Assembly: GCF_012927345.1 (NCBI RefSeq) | Contig: NZ_JABBGJ010000045.1 | Span: 1 to 64,000, forward strand | From: Paraburkholderia polaris | GTDB taxonomy: Bacteria > Pseudomonadota > Gammaproteobacteria > Burkholderiales > Burkholderiaceae | Direction: 5' to 3' | Length of the DNA: 64,000 nt | Part shown: positions 26,932-35,752 of the stretch, piece by piece | Position numbering within the stretch: the first letter of the stretch is position 1 | Layout of the letters: each line of letters starts with the position of its first letter | Made by a program: the position numbers and the translations under genes | Notes under the pieces: model-generated | What the model was told of the DNA's origin: nothing | The model's database searches: none | Seen by the model: only the letters and a program-made list of their open reading frames with translations

Positions 26932-28185
26932 TCACTTCTTGTAGATCCGCTTGCGCGTCTGCTCGAGTTGCGCGAGCACGTCGTCGAGCTTCGAAGGATC
27001 GGAGATGAATTGCTGCATCCCCTTCATCCCTTCATCGGCCATTTCCTTCGTCATGTCGCGATCGTAAAACTGCGCAATGCCGCCCTTCGTGTTCGCCAGA
27101 ATCTGGAAGCCGATCTTCGAAGTCGGATCCTCCGGTTCAGGCGACTTGCTGTTCGCCGACAGCGAGCCGAGCCCGGCTGCCAGCTTCGCACCATTTTCCG
27201 GCGTCTCGACGAACGCGAGGAAGGCATGCGCATCCGCCTTGTTCTTCGCCTTCGACGGAATATGCAGCGATTCGACCGGACCGTCTTCGGCGGTCGGTAC
27301 GTTCGCGTCGATGATCGGGAACTGGAAGTAGCCCATTTCCGGTTTGACGTTCGGCGGGAAGCCAGCGGTGATAAAGGTGCCCATCAGCATCATCGCGGCC
27401 TTGCCCTGAAACAGGAACGGCTGCACCGCATCCAGATCATAGGAAAGCGAATTGTCGATGAAATAGCCGGCGTCGATCAGCTGCTTCCACGTCGTATAGA
27501 CCTTCTTCACGCGCGGATCGGTGTACGCGATATCGCCCGCCATCAGTTTCTGATGGAACGCGTTGCCGTTCAGGCGCAGGTCGAGATAATCGAACCAGCC
27601 GGCCAGCGTCCATGAATCACGGCCTGCAACTGCAATCGGCGTAATGCCCGCCGCTTTCAACTTCTTGCAGTCGTCGAGAAACTGGTCCCACGTTTTCGGT
27701 TCGCCGGAAATACCGACCTTCTGGAACAGATCCTTGCGATAGAACATGCCCCACGAGTAATACACGGTCGGTGCGGCGTACTGCTTGCCCTTATACGACG
27801 ACGCTTCCTTCGTCGACGCATACATGTCGTTCCAACCGTTCTTCGCCCAGTCGCCGCTCAGATCCTCGAACAGGCCGCGCTGCGCGTAATACGCCATCCG
27901 CTCGCCGTCATGCCAGTTGACGATATCGGGCGCGACGGTGGAGAGCCAACCGGGCAACTGGACTTTGTACGCTTCCTCATCGACGAACGACACCTTCACG
28001 TCGGTACCAGGATGCGTTTTCTTGAAGTCGTCGATGATCGACTGCCAGACGGCGCGTTGACTCGCGCCCTTGAACGCGATGTTGACCGCGAGCGTGCCGG
28101 CCTGCGCAGTGCTGACGACGGATGTCCCTGCGGCCGCCGCAGCCAGCGCGAGTGCCAGCAGAATCTTGCGAGGTTTCAGTGCCAT
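26932..28185 (-). CDS. Sugar ABC transporter substrate-binding protein
   Basis: A 417-residue extracellular binding protein family 1. The signal peptide is ILLALALAAAAAGTSVV with cleavage near AQA. The mature protein starts LAVNIAFKGASQRAVWQSII and shows the PDIVNWHDGERMAYYA and GKAAMMLMGTFI signatures. An aaggaga site lies about 7 bases before the ATG. It is third in the minus-strand operon after the GH42 gene and is followed by the hairpin array. Its ligand is inferred from context to be a galactoside or galactose-containing oligosaccharide. Confidence 0.92.
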   Translation of the reverse strand: MALKPRKILLALALAAAAAGTSVVSTAQAGTLAVNIAFKGASQRAVWQSIIDDFKKTHPGTDVKVSFVDEEAYKVQLPGWLSTVAPDIVNWHDGERMAYYAQRGLFEDLSGDWAKNGWNDMYASTKEASSYKGKQYAAPTVYYSWGMFYRKDLFQKVGISGEPKTWDQFLDDCKKLKAAGITPIAVAGRDSWTLAGWFDYLDLRLNGNAFHQKLMAGDIAYTDPRVKKVYTTWKQLIDAGYFIDNSLSYDLDAVQPFLFQGKAAMMLMGTFITAGFPPNVKPEMGYFQFPIIDANVPTAEDGPVESLHIPSKAKNKADAHAFLAFVETPENGAKLAAGLGSLSANSKSPEPEDPTSKIGFQILANTKGGIAQFYDRDMTKEMADEGMKGMQQFISDPSKLDDVLAQLEQTRKRIYKK

Positions 28186-28269
28186 GTTGCTGTCTCCTTT
28201 ATTCCTTGATTTTGCGTCGTTGTTGTTACTGCATGGAATACTTCGGAATCCTTCGTTCAGCGCTTCAGA

Positions 28270-30273
28270 TCATTTTCCCGATCGATAGACGGCCACACCC
28301 TGCGGTTCGATAGCGCGTGAACCGATCACGAAAGCGTCGTCGGCGACATTGGCCAGCGTGTGCGTCTGATCACCGTAGTTCAACACATAGGTCAGCGCAC
28401 CACGACGGCTGATCCGCACGCTGTCGCCTAGCGATATCGTGTCGACGCCCGCTTCCTTCGCGATCCGCGCGAACAGGCGGACGGTGAGCGCATCGTCGAA
28501 CAGGCTCGCGAGGTAATGAAACGCGCCGCTTTTCACATAGGCGGGATGGCCGTCAGCGAAACGGGCACGCACGTCGAGGAAAGAGTCCGTGGCACCGCTG
28601 CCGCCGTCGCCTTCGATAAAATCGCGCCAGTGGCGCGCGACGCCGTCCTCCACGGTCGCGTCCTTGCCGTCCACCAGCCGCACTGGCTCGGTCACATTCG
28701 GCCGCATCGATTCAACGCGCCACACACGCAGCGGCAGCACAGAGGCGAGTGCGCCCGGAGGCAGGTTCGCAGGAATCTGCACATCCTGAGTCTTCGAACC
28801 GGTGCGCGGACCGAACACGACGTGCGCGCCCGAGCTTGCAAGCCGCGCGGCGAAATCGGCAGGCACGACCGGCAACGGCGGTACGACGATCAGACGATAG
28901 CCGTCGAGCGACGCATCGACCGGCACGATATCGACGTCGAGTCCGAGCGCGCGCAACGCCGAGTAATACTCGAATGCGAAGCGCGGATAGTGAAAGTCCG
29001 CGCCCTGCGGATGAATCTCGAAGAGCCACTTCGCTTCGTAGTCGTAGACGAGCGCGACCTTCGAGCGGATCGCGGCGTTGGCGTCGGCGTTCGCAGCGAG
29101 CACCGTGCGAATCTCCTCGGCGACCTGTGCGGCTTCATGGCCGCCGATGTCGAGCCGGTTATCGGGCGTATTCAAGCCGGCGTGCATCTGCTCCTGCGCA
29201 AACGGCGCCTGGCGCCAGCGGAAATACGACACGCAACCCGCCCCGTGCGCGAACGCCTCCCAACTCCACAGCCGCACCATGCCGGGCAGCGGCGCCGGAT
29301 TCCACTGCGCCCAGTTCACCGGACCGGGCTGCTGCTCCATCACCCAGAACGGCAGCTTCGACATGCCGCGGTACACGTCATGATTGAACGACGCGAAGTC
29401 GGGATGCCCACTGCGCAACCAGCGCGCCTTCACGTCCGGCGCAAACCACTGCTCTTCGAGCGCGCCGAGCGGATAACTGTCCCATGCCGCGACATCCAGA
29501 TCGGCCGCGACCTTGTAGTGATCGAACTCGGAAAAGAGCTGCATGAAGTTGTGCGCGACCGGCCGGCCCGGCGAATACGCGCGGATGATCTCGACCTGCA
29601 TGCGGTTGTAGCGCGCCACTTCGTCGGAGGCAAAGCGTCGGTAATCGAGCCGGTGCGACGGATGCGCCTCGGTGACGGTCGCCACCGGCGCGTCGATCTC
29701 GTCGAAGCTGCGGTATTCCATGCTCCAGAACACCGTGCCCCACGCGCGGTTCAAGGCATCGATCGTTTGATAGCGTGCCTTGAGCCATTCGCGAAAGCGC
29801 CCCACTGCCGCCGGCGAATAGCTGACCACCGTGTGATGGCAACCGAATTCGTTATCCGTCTGCCAGTACGCGACAGCCGGATGCTTGCCGTAACGCTGGG
29901 CGAGCGCCGTGCAGATTCGCTGCGATTCGACGAAATACGAAGGCGATGAGAAATCGTAATGACGGCGTGAGCCGAAGGCACGAGGCCGGCCGTCCGCACC
30001 GATCGGCAGAATATCCGGATGACGGTCGATCAGCCACTTGGGCGGCGTCGCCGTCGGCGTGCACATGACGACCTGCAGACCGGCTGCGCCGAGTACGTCG
30101 ATCGCGCGATCCAGCCAGCTCCAGTCATATTCGCCGGGCGTTGGCTCCATTCGGCTCCACGCAAATTCGGCGATTCGCACCTGCTCGATGCCGAGTGCTT
30201 TCATCCGGAGAGCGTCGTCTTCCCACATCGACTCCGGCCAGTGTTCCGGGTAATAACAGACTCCAAGGCGCAT
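28270..30273 (-). CDS. Beta-galactosidase, glycoside hydrolase family 42
   Basis: A 667-residue GH42 enzyme that cleaves terminal beta-galactosides in the cytoplasm (no signal peptide). It begins MRLGVCYYPEHWPESMWEDD, typical of GH42. The acid/base Glu is in WQTDNEFGCH and the nucleophile Glu in PFWVMEQQPGP. The rest of the TIM barrel is followed by the trimerisation and C-terminal beta domains, and the usual length is about 650-690. The ATG at 30273 has gagga 7-8 bases upstream and lies 11 bases from the ATPase stop, so the two are one transcript. Confidence 0.94.
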   Translation of the reverse strand: MRLGVCYYPEHWPESMWEDDALRMKALGIEQVRIAEFAWSRMEPTPGEYDWSWLDRAIDVLGAAGLQVVMCTPTATPPKWLIDRHPDILPIGADGRPRAFGSRRHYDFSSPSYFVESQRICTALAQRYGKHPAVAYWQTDNEFGCHHTVVSYSPAAVGRFREWLKARYQTIDALNRAWGTVFWSMEYRSFDEIDAPVATVTEAHPSHRLDYRRFASDEVARYNRMQVEIIRAYSPGRPVAHNFMQLFSEFDHYKVAADLDVAAWDSYPLGALEEQWFAPDVKARWLRSGHPDFASFNHDVYRGMSKLPFWVMEQQPGPVNWAQWNPAPLPGMVRLWSWEAFAHGAGCVSYFRWRQAPFAQEQMHAGLNTPDNRLDIGGHEAAQVAEEIRTVLAANADANAAIRSKVALVYDYEAKWLFEIHPQGADFHYPRFAFEYYSALRALGLDVDIVPVDASLDGYRLIVVPPLPVVPADFAARLASSGAHVVFGPRTGSKTQDVQIPANLPPGALASVLPLRVWRVESMRPNVTEPVRLVDGKDATVEDGVARHWRDFIEGDGGSGATDSFLDVRARFADGHPAYVKSGAFHYLASLFDDALTVRLFARIAKEAGVDTISLGDSVRISRRGALTYVLNYGDQTHTLANVADDAFVIGSRAIEPQGVAVYRSGK

Positions 30274-30284
30274 CCGAATGTCCT

Positions 30285-31442
30285 CTATGCGTAGTGTTCG
30301 ACGGATTCGAGCAAAGCAGCGGCAAAGCCGTCTTCGGTAAACAAATGGCAAGCGCGGGTGGGGACACGCAAGCTTGCGCGGTCGCCGGGCGCGAGGCGTG
30401 TGTCGCCTGGCGCCTTGGCGATCAGCGCGGCGCCGCCGGGCTGATCGAGGTGGACATAGCTGTGCTCGCCCAGCTGTTCGACGAGTGACACGGTGCGGGT
30501 CAGAACGGCGTCCTGCGCGTTGTCAGCAGTTGCCGCGTCGATGAACTCCAGGTGTTCCGGTCGCACGCCGAGCGTGACGGGTTGCGACGTCTGGAGTCCA
30601 TCGCCGCTGACCGGCGCGCGTACGTTTTCGGACGTGTCGTCGAGCGTGACGATCACGCCGTGCGGATCGACCGACACCACCCGTCCCGGCAAAAAGTTCA
30701 TGCGCGGCGACCCGATGAAACCGGCAACGAAGCGGCTCCTCGGACGGTGATACAACTCGAGCGGCGCGCCGATCTGCGCGATGCTGCCGTAGCGCTCGGT
30801 GTCCTTGCCCGCGTGCAGCAGCACGATCTTGTCGGCGAGCGTCATGGCTTCGATCTGGTCGTGCGTGACGTATACGACGCTGGCTTTGGCGAACTGCTTA
30901 TGCAGCCGCGCGATCTCGATGCGGGTCTGGCCACGCAGCGTCGCATCGAGATTGGAAAGCGGTTCGTCGAACAGAAACACACCCGGCTCGCGCACGATAG
31001 CCCGGCCAATCGCCACGCGTTGCCGCTGCCCGCCGGACAGTGCCTTCGGCTGGCGCTCGAGCAGCGCCTCCAGTTGCAGGATTCGCGCGGCTTCCCGTAC
31101 CTTGCGATCGATTTCGTCTTTCGGGGTTTTAGCGAGCTTGAGGCCGAATGCCATGTTCTCGAACACGGTCATATGCGGGAACAGTGCGTAGCTCTGGAAC
31201 ACCATCGCCACACCACGCTGGGCGGCCGGTACGTCGTTGACGAGGCGGCCGGCGATCGACAGGTCGCCGTCGGTCACGTCTTCGAGGCCGGCGATCATCC
31301 GCAGCAAGGTGGACTTGCCGCAGCCGGACGGACCGAGAAACACGCAGAACTCGTTCTCGCCGATCTCCAGATCGACATCGCGGATCACCAGCGCGCCGTC
31401 GCCATACGCCTTCTGCACGCCTCTCAACGAAATGCTCGCCAT
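30285..31442 (-). CDS. Sugar ABC transporter ATPase (MalK/UgpC type)
   Basis: A 385-residue ABC ATPase. Walker A is GPSGCGKST, the Q-loop VFQSYALFPHMTV, the signature LSGGQRQRVAIGRA and Walker B FLFDEPLSNLDA. The C-terminal ~130 residues form the TOBE/MalK regulatory domain (VTLGVRPEHLEFID). It is the first gene of the operon, an unusual order for this class, and faces the LacI-family repressor across a 192-base gap containing two palindromes. Confidence 0.94.
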   Translation of the reverse strand: MASISLRGVQKAYGDGALVIRDVDLEIGENEFCVFLGPSGCGKSTLLRMIAGLEDVTDGDLSIAGRLVNDVPAAQRGVAMVFQSYALFPHMTVFENMAFGLKLAKTPKDEIDRKVREAARILQLEALLERQPKALSGGQRQRVAIGRAIVREPGVFLFDEPLSNLDATLRGQTRIEIARLHKQFAKASVVYVTHDQIEAMTLADKIVLLHAGKDTERYGSIAQIGAPLELYHRPRSRFVAGFIGSPRMNFLPGRVVSVDPHGVIVTLDDTSENVRAPVSGDGLQTSQPVTLGVRPEHLEFIDAATADNAQDAVLTRTVSLVEQLGEHSYVHLDQPGGAALIAKAPGDTRLAPGDRASLRVPTRACHLFTEDGFAAALLESVEHYA

Positions 31443-31479
31443 TGCATCGACTCCGTGATTTAATCGGCTCGATGTCGGA

Positions 31480-31495
31480 GATTAAGCGCTTAATC
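31480..31495. promoter_or_regulatory. Candidate LacI-family operator 1
   Basis: A perfect 16-bp palindrome, gattaagcgcttaatc, with the central CG step usual for LacI-family operators. It is 38 bases upstream of the ATPase start, where a bound repressor would block the operon promoter or early transcription. Confidence 0.7.
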
Positions 31496-31512
31496 AGCAG
31501 AGCCGAAAAAAT

Positions 31513-31528
31513 CGATCGCATGCGATCG
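31513..31528. promoter_or_regulatory. Second 16-bp palindrome, candidate operator 2
   Basis: A perfect palindrome, cgatcgcatgcgatcg, centred 33 bases (about three helical turns) from operator 1. Its sequence differs from operator 1, so it could bind another regulator. It lies between the divergent promoters. Confidence 0.5.
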
Positions 31529-31634
31529 CTGGGCCTTGCCTGTCTCCGATATCGTTTTGTCTGTGCGGCAAATGGTGCCGCGCCTTTGGCTGCGATGCAA
31601 ATGTCGAACAGCCATCCCAAATATTGAAAATGCC

Positions 31635-32672
31635 ATGACCACCCTTAGCGAAGTCGCGCGTCACGCCAGCGTCACCCCTGCCACGGTATCGAACGTGCTG
31701 CGCAATCGCGGCCGGGTCGGCGCGACCACCCGGCAGCGGGTGCTGGACGCCGTCGAGGCGCTCGGCTACCGCCCCCATCTGGCCGCCCGCGCGCTCGCCG
31801 AAGGCCGCGCGCCGACGCTGGCGTTGATGGTGTCGAGCATTGCCAATCCGTTCTATCCGGAGTTCGCGCTCGCGGTCGAACGCGCGGCGCGCAGCAGCGG
31901 CCACTTCGTGATCATCTGCAATACGAACGAAGATCCGCTAACCGGGCGGGCGTATCTCGACCAGATCGCCGGAACGCTTTCCGAGGGCGTGCTCGTGACC
32001 AATGCGAACCTCGATTTTACGGACCTTCATACCACCGAATCGCGTGGCACGCCCGTGGTGCTGTGCATGTGGGAACGGCCCAATGAGCCGCCGGGGTTGC
32101 CGTGCGTCGCGGTCGATTTTCGTCTGGCCGGCGAATTAGCCGGCACGCATCTGCTAGCGCTCGGCCATCGGCGGATCGGTGCGATTGTCGGCAGCAAGGC
32201 CTCGGGGATTCACGCGGCCCGCTATGAAGGTTTTGTCGATGCGCTGCGGGCGGCCGGCGCGCCGAAAGGTCGCGTCAAGCATGCGCCCGATACGATGCAA
32301 GGCGGCTACACCGCGGCGCGCGCGCTGCTGGAAGCCGATCCGACACTCACCGCGATCTTCGCGACCAACGATCTGCCGGCGCTCGGCGCGATGCACGCCG
32401 CCGCCGATCTCGGCTTGAATGTGCCGGGCGATCTGTCCGTGATCGGCATTACCGATATTCAACTGGCGCGCGAGTCACGGCCCGCATTGACGACGGTCGC
32501 CGTGCCGACCGTCGAAGTCGCCGATCTCGCGGTATCGCTGCTGCGCGAACTGATCGAATCGTCGTATGGGCAAGCGGGTCGCCAGGCCGCGGCAAACGTG
32601 CCGATGCGGATTTCCTCCGCGCCGAAACTGGTTGTGCGCGCATCAACCGCAGCGCCGCGTCAGGCGCGTTAA
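31635..32672 (+). CDS. LacI-family repressor of the GH42 operon
   Basis: A 345-residue LacI/GalR-type regulator. The N-terminal helix-turn-helix and hinge read LSEVARHASVTPATVSNVLR and YRPHLAARALAEGR; a periplasmic-binding-like sensor domain follows (LALMVSSIANPFYPEFALAV, FATNDLPALGAMHAA, DLSVIGITDIQLAR). The ATG at 31635 starts the DNA-binding domain; the longer upstream frame is non-conserved. It is divergent from the ATPase-GH42 operon and very likely controls it through the palindromes in the shared gap. Confidence 0.92.
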   Translation: MTTLSEVARHASVTPATVSNVLRNRGRVGATTRQRVLDAVEALGYRPHLAARALAEGRAPTLALMVSSIANPFYPEFALAVERAARSSGHFVIICNTNEDPLTGRAYLDQIAGTLSEGVLVTNANLDFTDLHTTESRGTPVVLCMWERPNEPPGLPCVAVDFRLAGELAGTHLLALGHRRIGAIVGSKASGIHAARYEGFVDALRAAGAPKGRVKHAPDTMQGGYTAARALLEADPTLTAIFATNDLPALGAMHAAADLGLNVPGDLSVIGITDIQLARESRPALTTVAVPTVEVADLAVSLLRELIESSYGQAGRQAAANVPMRISSAPKLVVRASTAAPRQAR

Positions 32673-33035
32673 ATGACGCAGGCGAAAACCGCCCTGGTCG
32701 AGTCCCCGTTTGCCGCGAGGCATCACCTCTTGTGACGCGCCGGTCGCAGCAGCGAAGACCGGGCAGCAGGTCCGCCCGGCCACCGCGCCTATGCCCATGT
32801 GGCCGTAACAGCATCGCCGACGTTACGTAGCGAACCCCGCACCCACCCGTCCCCGCCTCTGGCCCACCGCCCGCAAACACCCGTATCAAGCGGTTCCGCG
32901 GCAAAAACACCACTTCGATCAAACGATCCATGCAGTTGGCACGGTCCCTGCAATAAAGCAGGAAAAGGCCGAGCGCCGGCAGGACACACATGCCACCTGC
33001 GCTCCCCAACCGGCCTGGCCTTGGCCATAACAAGC
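32673..33035. other. Intergenic region before ycgR
   Basis: The plus frame of ycgR is open from 32799, but residues before 33036 are Pro/Arg/Ser-rich and unlike the family, so I treat this as non-coding. A minus frame over 32449-33033 is also unsupported. The ycgR promoter should be here; no clear hexamers were found. Confidence 0.35.
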
Positions 33036-33812
33036 ATGGATATTCAAATGATTGCCGATCTTCTGCTGGACGCCGATGTCGCCGAACAGATCACCGACGC
33101 AGACTCGGACTTCGCGCAGCGCCATCCCTTGCAAATCGCAGTCTGCCTGCGCAAGCTTATGGCCGGACAGGACTTCGTGACGGTGGAATTCAACGGCCGC
33201 CAAATCGTTACGCAAATGCTCAATGTCGATTCGCGCAATGCTCGCTTTATCTTCGACGCCGGCAGTGTGGAGGCAGACAATTACGCGCTTCCGGCCGCGC
33301 GCCAGTTGATCTTTCGCAGTTTGCCGGGTGGCATTCGCACGGAGTTCACGACGCTCAACGCAGACCCAATCATGTTCGAAGGACGCCCGGCGTTCGAGGC
33401 ATCCTTCCCCTCGCTCCTGTACTACGTTCAACGCCGTGAATTCTTCCGCGTGCAAACGCCCGTGCTGGATCCGTACATCGCTAGCGGGCCGTATGCGGAC
33501 GGTGGTTCGTTCCGGCTGGAACTGCAGGATCTTTCATTGGGCGGTGTGGCGTTGAAAACCGCCGATACCCGCTTCGGCTCGCTTGAAAGCGGCACGGTAT
33601 TGCGCGACGTTGCGCTGCAACTCGGCAGCTTCGGTACCCTTCGGCTCGATCTGGAAATCGTCGCGCCCCGGCAATTGACCACGCCGAAGGGCGATCTGCG
33701 CTTCGTGATCGGCTGCAAGTTCGTGCAGACGCCAGGGCCGGCTGAGCGGACCTTGCAGCGGGTCGTCACCCAGCTCGAAACGAAGCGTCAAACGCTCGCG
33801 CCGCGCGGGTAA
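33036..33812 (+). CDS. ycgR: YcgR-type PilZ domain protein
   Basis: A 258-residue flagellar brake-like protein. The N-terminal YcgR (PilZN) domain is followed by a PilZ domain with the c-di-GMP-binding motifs RREFFR (RxxxR) and DLSLGG (D/N-x-S-x-x-G). When it binds c-di-GMP, YcgR in enterobacteria interacts with the flagellar motor and slows swimming. No flagellar gene is nearby, so the target here is inferred. The start at 33036 (MDIQMIADLLLD) is the first Met that fits the family; the gene converges with the AllA-like gene. Confidence 0.88.
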   Translation: MDIQMIADLLLDADVAEQITDADSDFAQRHPLQIAVCLRKLMAGQDFVTVEFNGRQIVTQMLNVDSRNARFIFDAGSVEADNYALPAARQLIFRSLPGGIRTEFTTLNADPIMFEGRPAFEASFPSLLYYVQRREFFRVQTPVLDPYIASGPYADGGSFRLELQDLSLGGVALKTADTRFGSLESGTVLRDVALQLGSFGTLRLDLEIVAPRQLTTPKGDLRFVIGCKFVQTPGPAERTLQRVVTQLETKRQTLAPRG

Positions 33813-33895
33813 GCTCCTGCGGGTAAGGCCCTTCAAGCAGGAACTGCTTTGGAATCGCGTCGGATTCCAAACCGGGTTGCTGAACCTCGACACCG

Positions 33896-34462
33896 TCATT
33901 GCTGCGTCGAAGCCTGTATGAGGCCGCGCGCGCCGACCAGTTGGTACGGCGGAATCTGTCGAATCGTGCTTTCGCCAGCGGGAGCGCCTGTGAGCAGATG
34001 GACTGCAAGGTCGAATGTCGTCGAGCGGCGCGTAAGCATGAGGCACGTCACTTCGTCCTGCAATGCACGCGTGGCGTGCCAGCAGCGCGGCCGCATGCAG
34101 ATCCCCTCCCCGACGGGCACCCTGAAAGCTGCCAGTGAATCAAGGTTCGGGTGCCCGTCCGGGGTACTCGTCGCGACAATCTGAACGAGAGGTCCGGTTA
34201 GCGGCACCACGGCCTGCTCAGTGAGCCAATGCGTCTCGAGCTTCATCACCTCGGCTTCACAATCGCGGTATCTGACCCACAGAATTTCAGGATCTCCGGA
34301 CGCTCCGGCATCGAACAGATGCTCACGCCAGAAATCGGAAGACGGGCTTGCAAACGAAGGCGCCGCGCTATCCTCCGGAAACGGCTTGCCTAACATCCAT
34401 CCATAGGGTTCGAAAGCGCCGGCAGTAAGCGGTTGAATGGTCAGAGGCGTTGCAGTCGGCAT
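33896..34462 (-). CDS. Ureidoglycolate lyase (AllA-like)
   Basis: A 188-residue cupin-fold protein of the AllA family, which splits ureidoglycolate to glyoxylate and urea in purine breakdown. It has the family start LTIQPLTAGAFEPYGWML, the central LETHWLTEQAVVPL, and PVGEGICMRPRCWHATRA. No other allantoin genes are in the window and it is 20-30 residues longer than typical AllA, so a related role is possible. It lies 46 bases downstream of the LysR gene at 34509-35453 on the same strand, so they may be co-transcribed. Confidence 0.8.
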   Translation of the reverse strand: MPTATPLTIQPLTAGAFEPYGWMLGKPFPEDSAAPSFASPSSDFWREHLFDAGASGDPEILWVRYRDCEAEVMKLETHWLTEQAVVPLTGPLVQIVATSTPDGHPNLDSLAAFRVPVGEGICMRPRCWHATRALQDEVTCLMLTRRSTTFDLAVHLLTGAPAGESTIRQIPPYQLVGARGLIQASTQQ

Positions 34463-34508
34463 CTCGGTTCAGGCCTTTGATGATCGAAGAAAAGCATTGC
34501 GGGGGCAC

Positions 34509-35453
34509 TCAATGAGGCGGCAGCGCTTCATCGGTGTCTGGAAAGAGCGCCATATCTGGACCGTTCTCAAGGCTGAACTCTCGCATGACCTTTAGCGCCA
34601 GATGCATGATCGACTCGCATAACAAACTGTCCGGACTTCGCCGGAAAGATGCAAAAAGCGGGAGTTCCGGGACTCGATGCGTCACTTTCAGCAGTTGCAG
34701 ATGACCGGACTCCAGCTCGCGGGTCACGAAAGCTGTCGGCAGAACCGCAATACCAAAACCGTCGAGTACGAGCCTGATAATCGCCGCGACCGAAGACACG
34801 CAATTGATTTGCACGTGCGGCTCGCCGGCGGCTGCAAACAGGCCGGCGACAAACACATGCGGCGATGAATGACGGGCAAAGCTCACAATCGGAAAGCTCG
34901 CCAGCTCAGCTTCCGATAGCGCTTCAGCCGACAGATTCAGCGATGGACTCGCCACCCATCGCATTGGCAAAGCGCCGAGCGAAACATTTTCCGCGTCAGC
35001 ACCTGCGACTGCCGTGCTCAAAAAAGCGATATCCACGTTGCCATTAACCAGCTGCATGGACAGATTCGTCGAGGTGTCGCAGGTCAGCTCAATCGTCAGG
35101 TTCGGATATTCGTCCCGCACTCGCCGTAATAACTCGGGAAGCCACGTATGCACGACGGATTCCATCACGCCGACCCGCAACAACCCACTCACATGAGAGC
35201 GGTCGCTTACGCTCGCGAGCATGTCGTTCGTGAGTTTCAGAATCTGCTCAGCGAAGACCAGCGCTTTGGTCCCTTCCTGGGTCAGCTTGACGTCGCGCGG
35301 TCCCCGATCGAATAGACGTACGCCGAATTCCTGCTCGAGCGCAGATATCCGACTGGAAATTGCGGCCTGTGTGGCATGCAAGCGCTCCGCTGTCAGCCGG
35401 AAATTGCGCAGCTTTGCAAGCCATACAAACGTTTCTAGAAAACGGACATTCAT
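34509..35453 (-). CDS. LysR-family regulator
   Basis: A 314-residue LysR regulator. The DNA-binding domain is MNVRFLETFVWLAKLRNFRL and HATQAAISSRISALEQEFGV. The ATG at 35453 starts the domain. It is divergent from the LivJ-type binding protein at 35753 (299-base gap) and upstream of the AllA-like gene, so it may control either or both. Confidence 0.9.
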   Translation of the reverse strand: MNVRFLETFVWLAKLRNFRLTAERLHATQAAISSRISALEQEFGVRLFDRGPRDVKLTQEGTKALVFAEQILKLTNDMLASVSDRSHVSGLLRVGVMESVVHTWLPELLRRVRDEYPNLTIELTCDTSTNLSMQLVNGNVDIAFLSTAVAGADAENVSLGALPMRWVASPSLNLSAEALSEAELASFPIVSFARHSSPHVFVAGLFAAAGEPHVQINCVSSVAAIIRLVLDGFGIAVLPTAFVTRELESGHLQLLKVTHRVPELPLFASFRRSPDSLLCESIMHLALKVMREFSLENGPDMALFPDTDEALPPH

Positions 35454-35752
35454 CAGACGCCTTGTACAGTCAACGGACGCACACTCAGGTTCCACGTATT
35501 GCGCCCGCGCAAACGGACAGCTTCAGTGCATTGGCAGAGTTTAGCGCCGCAAAATCAGGCCTGTGACAACAAAAACTGGCCGCCTGGAACAACTTTTCGT
35601 TGTGACTGGCGCGGCACAACGCCAAAGGGGCAGCCTATCGGGACAGCCCTGGGGGCAATCAGATTTATCTATCGCCGGTCAATAAAATAAGTCGTTGGAC
35701 GGAAGAATTTGGCGTTCGAATACTCATTGAACCGAAAACCAAGGAGCCGCCC

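Noticed and set aside
28516..29949. A 477-codon plus-strand frame over the GH42 gene
   Set aside because: Shadow of the beta-galactosidase; Arg/His-rich with no domain.
32799..33035. N-terminal extension of YcgR
   Set aside because: Pro/Ser/Arg-rich residues unlike the family; the conserved domain starts at 33036.
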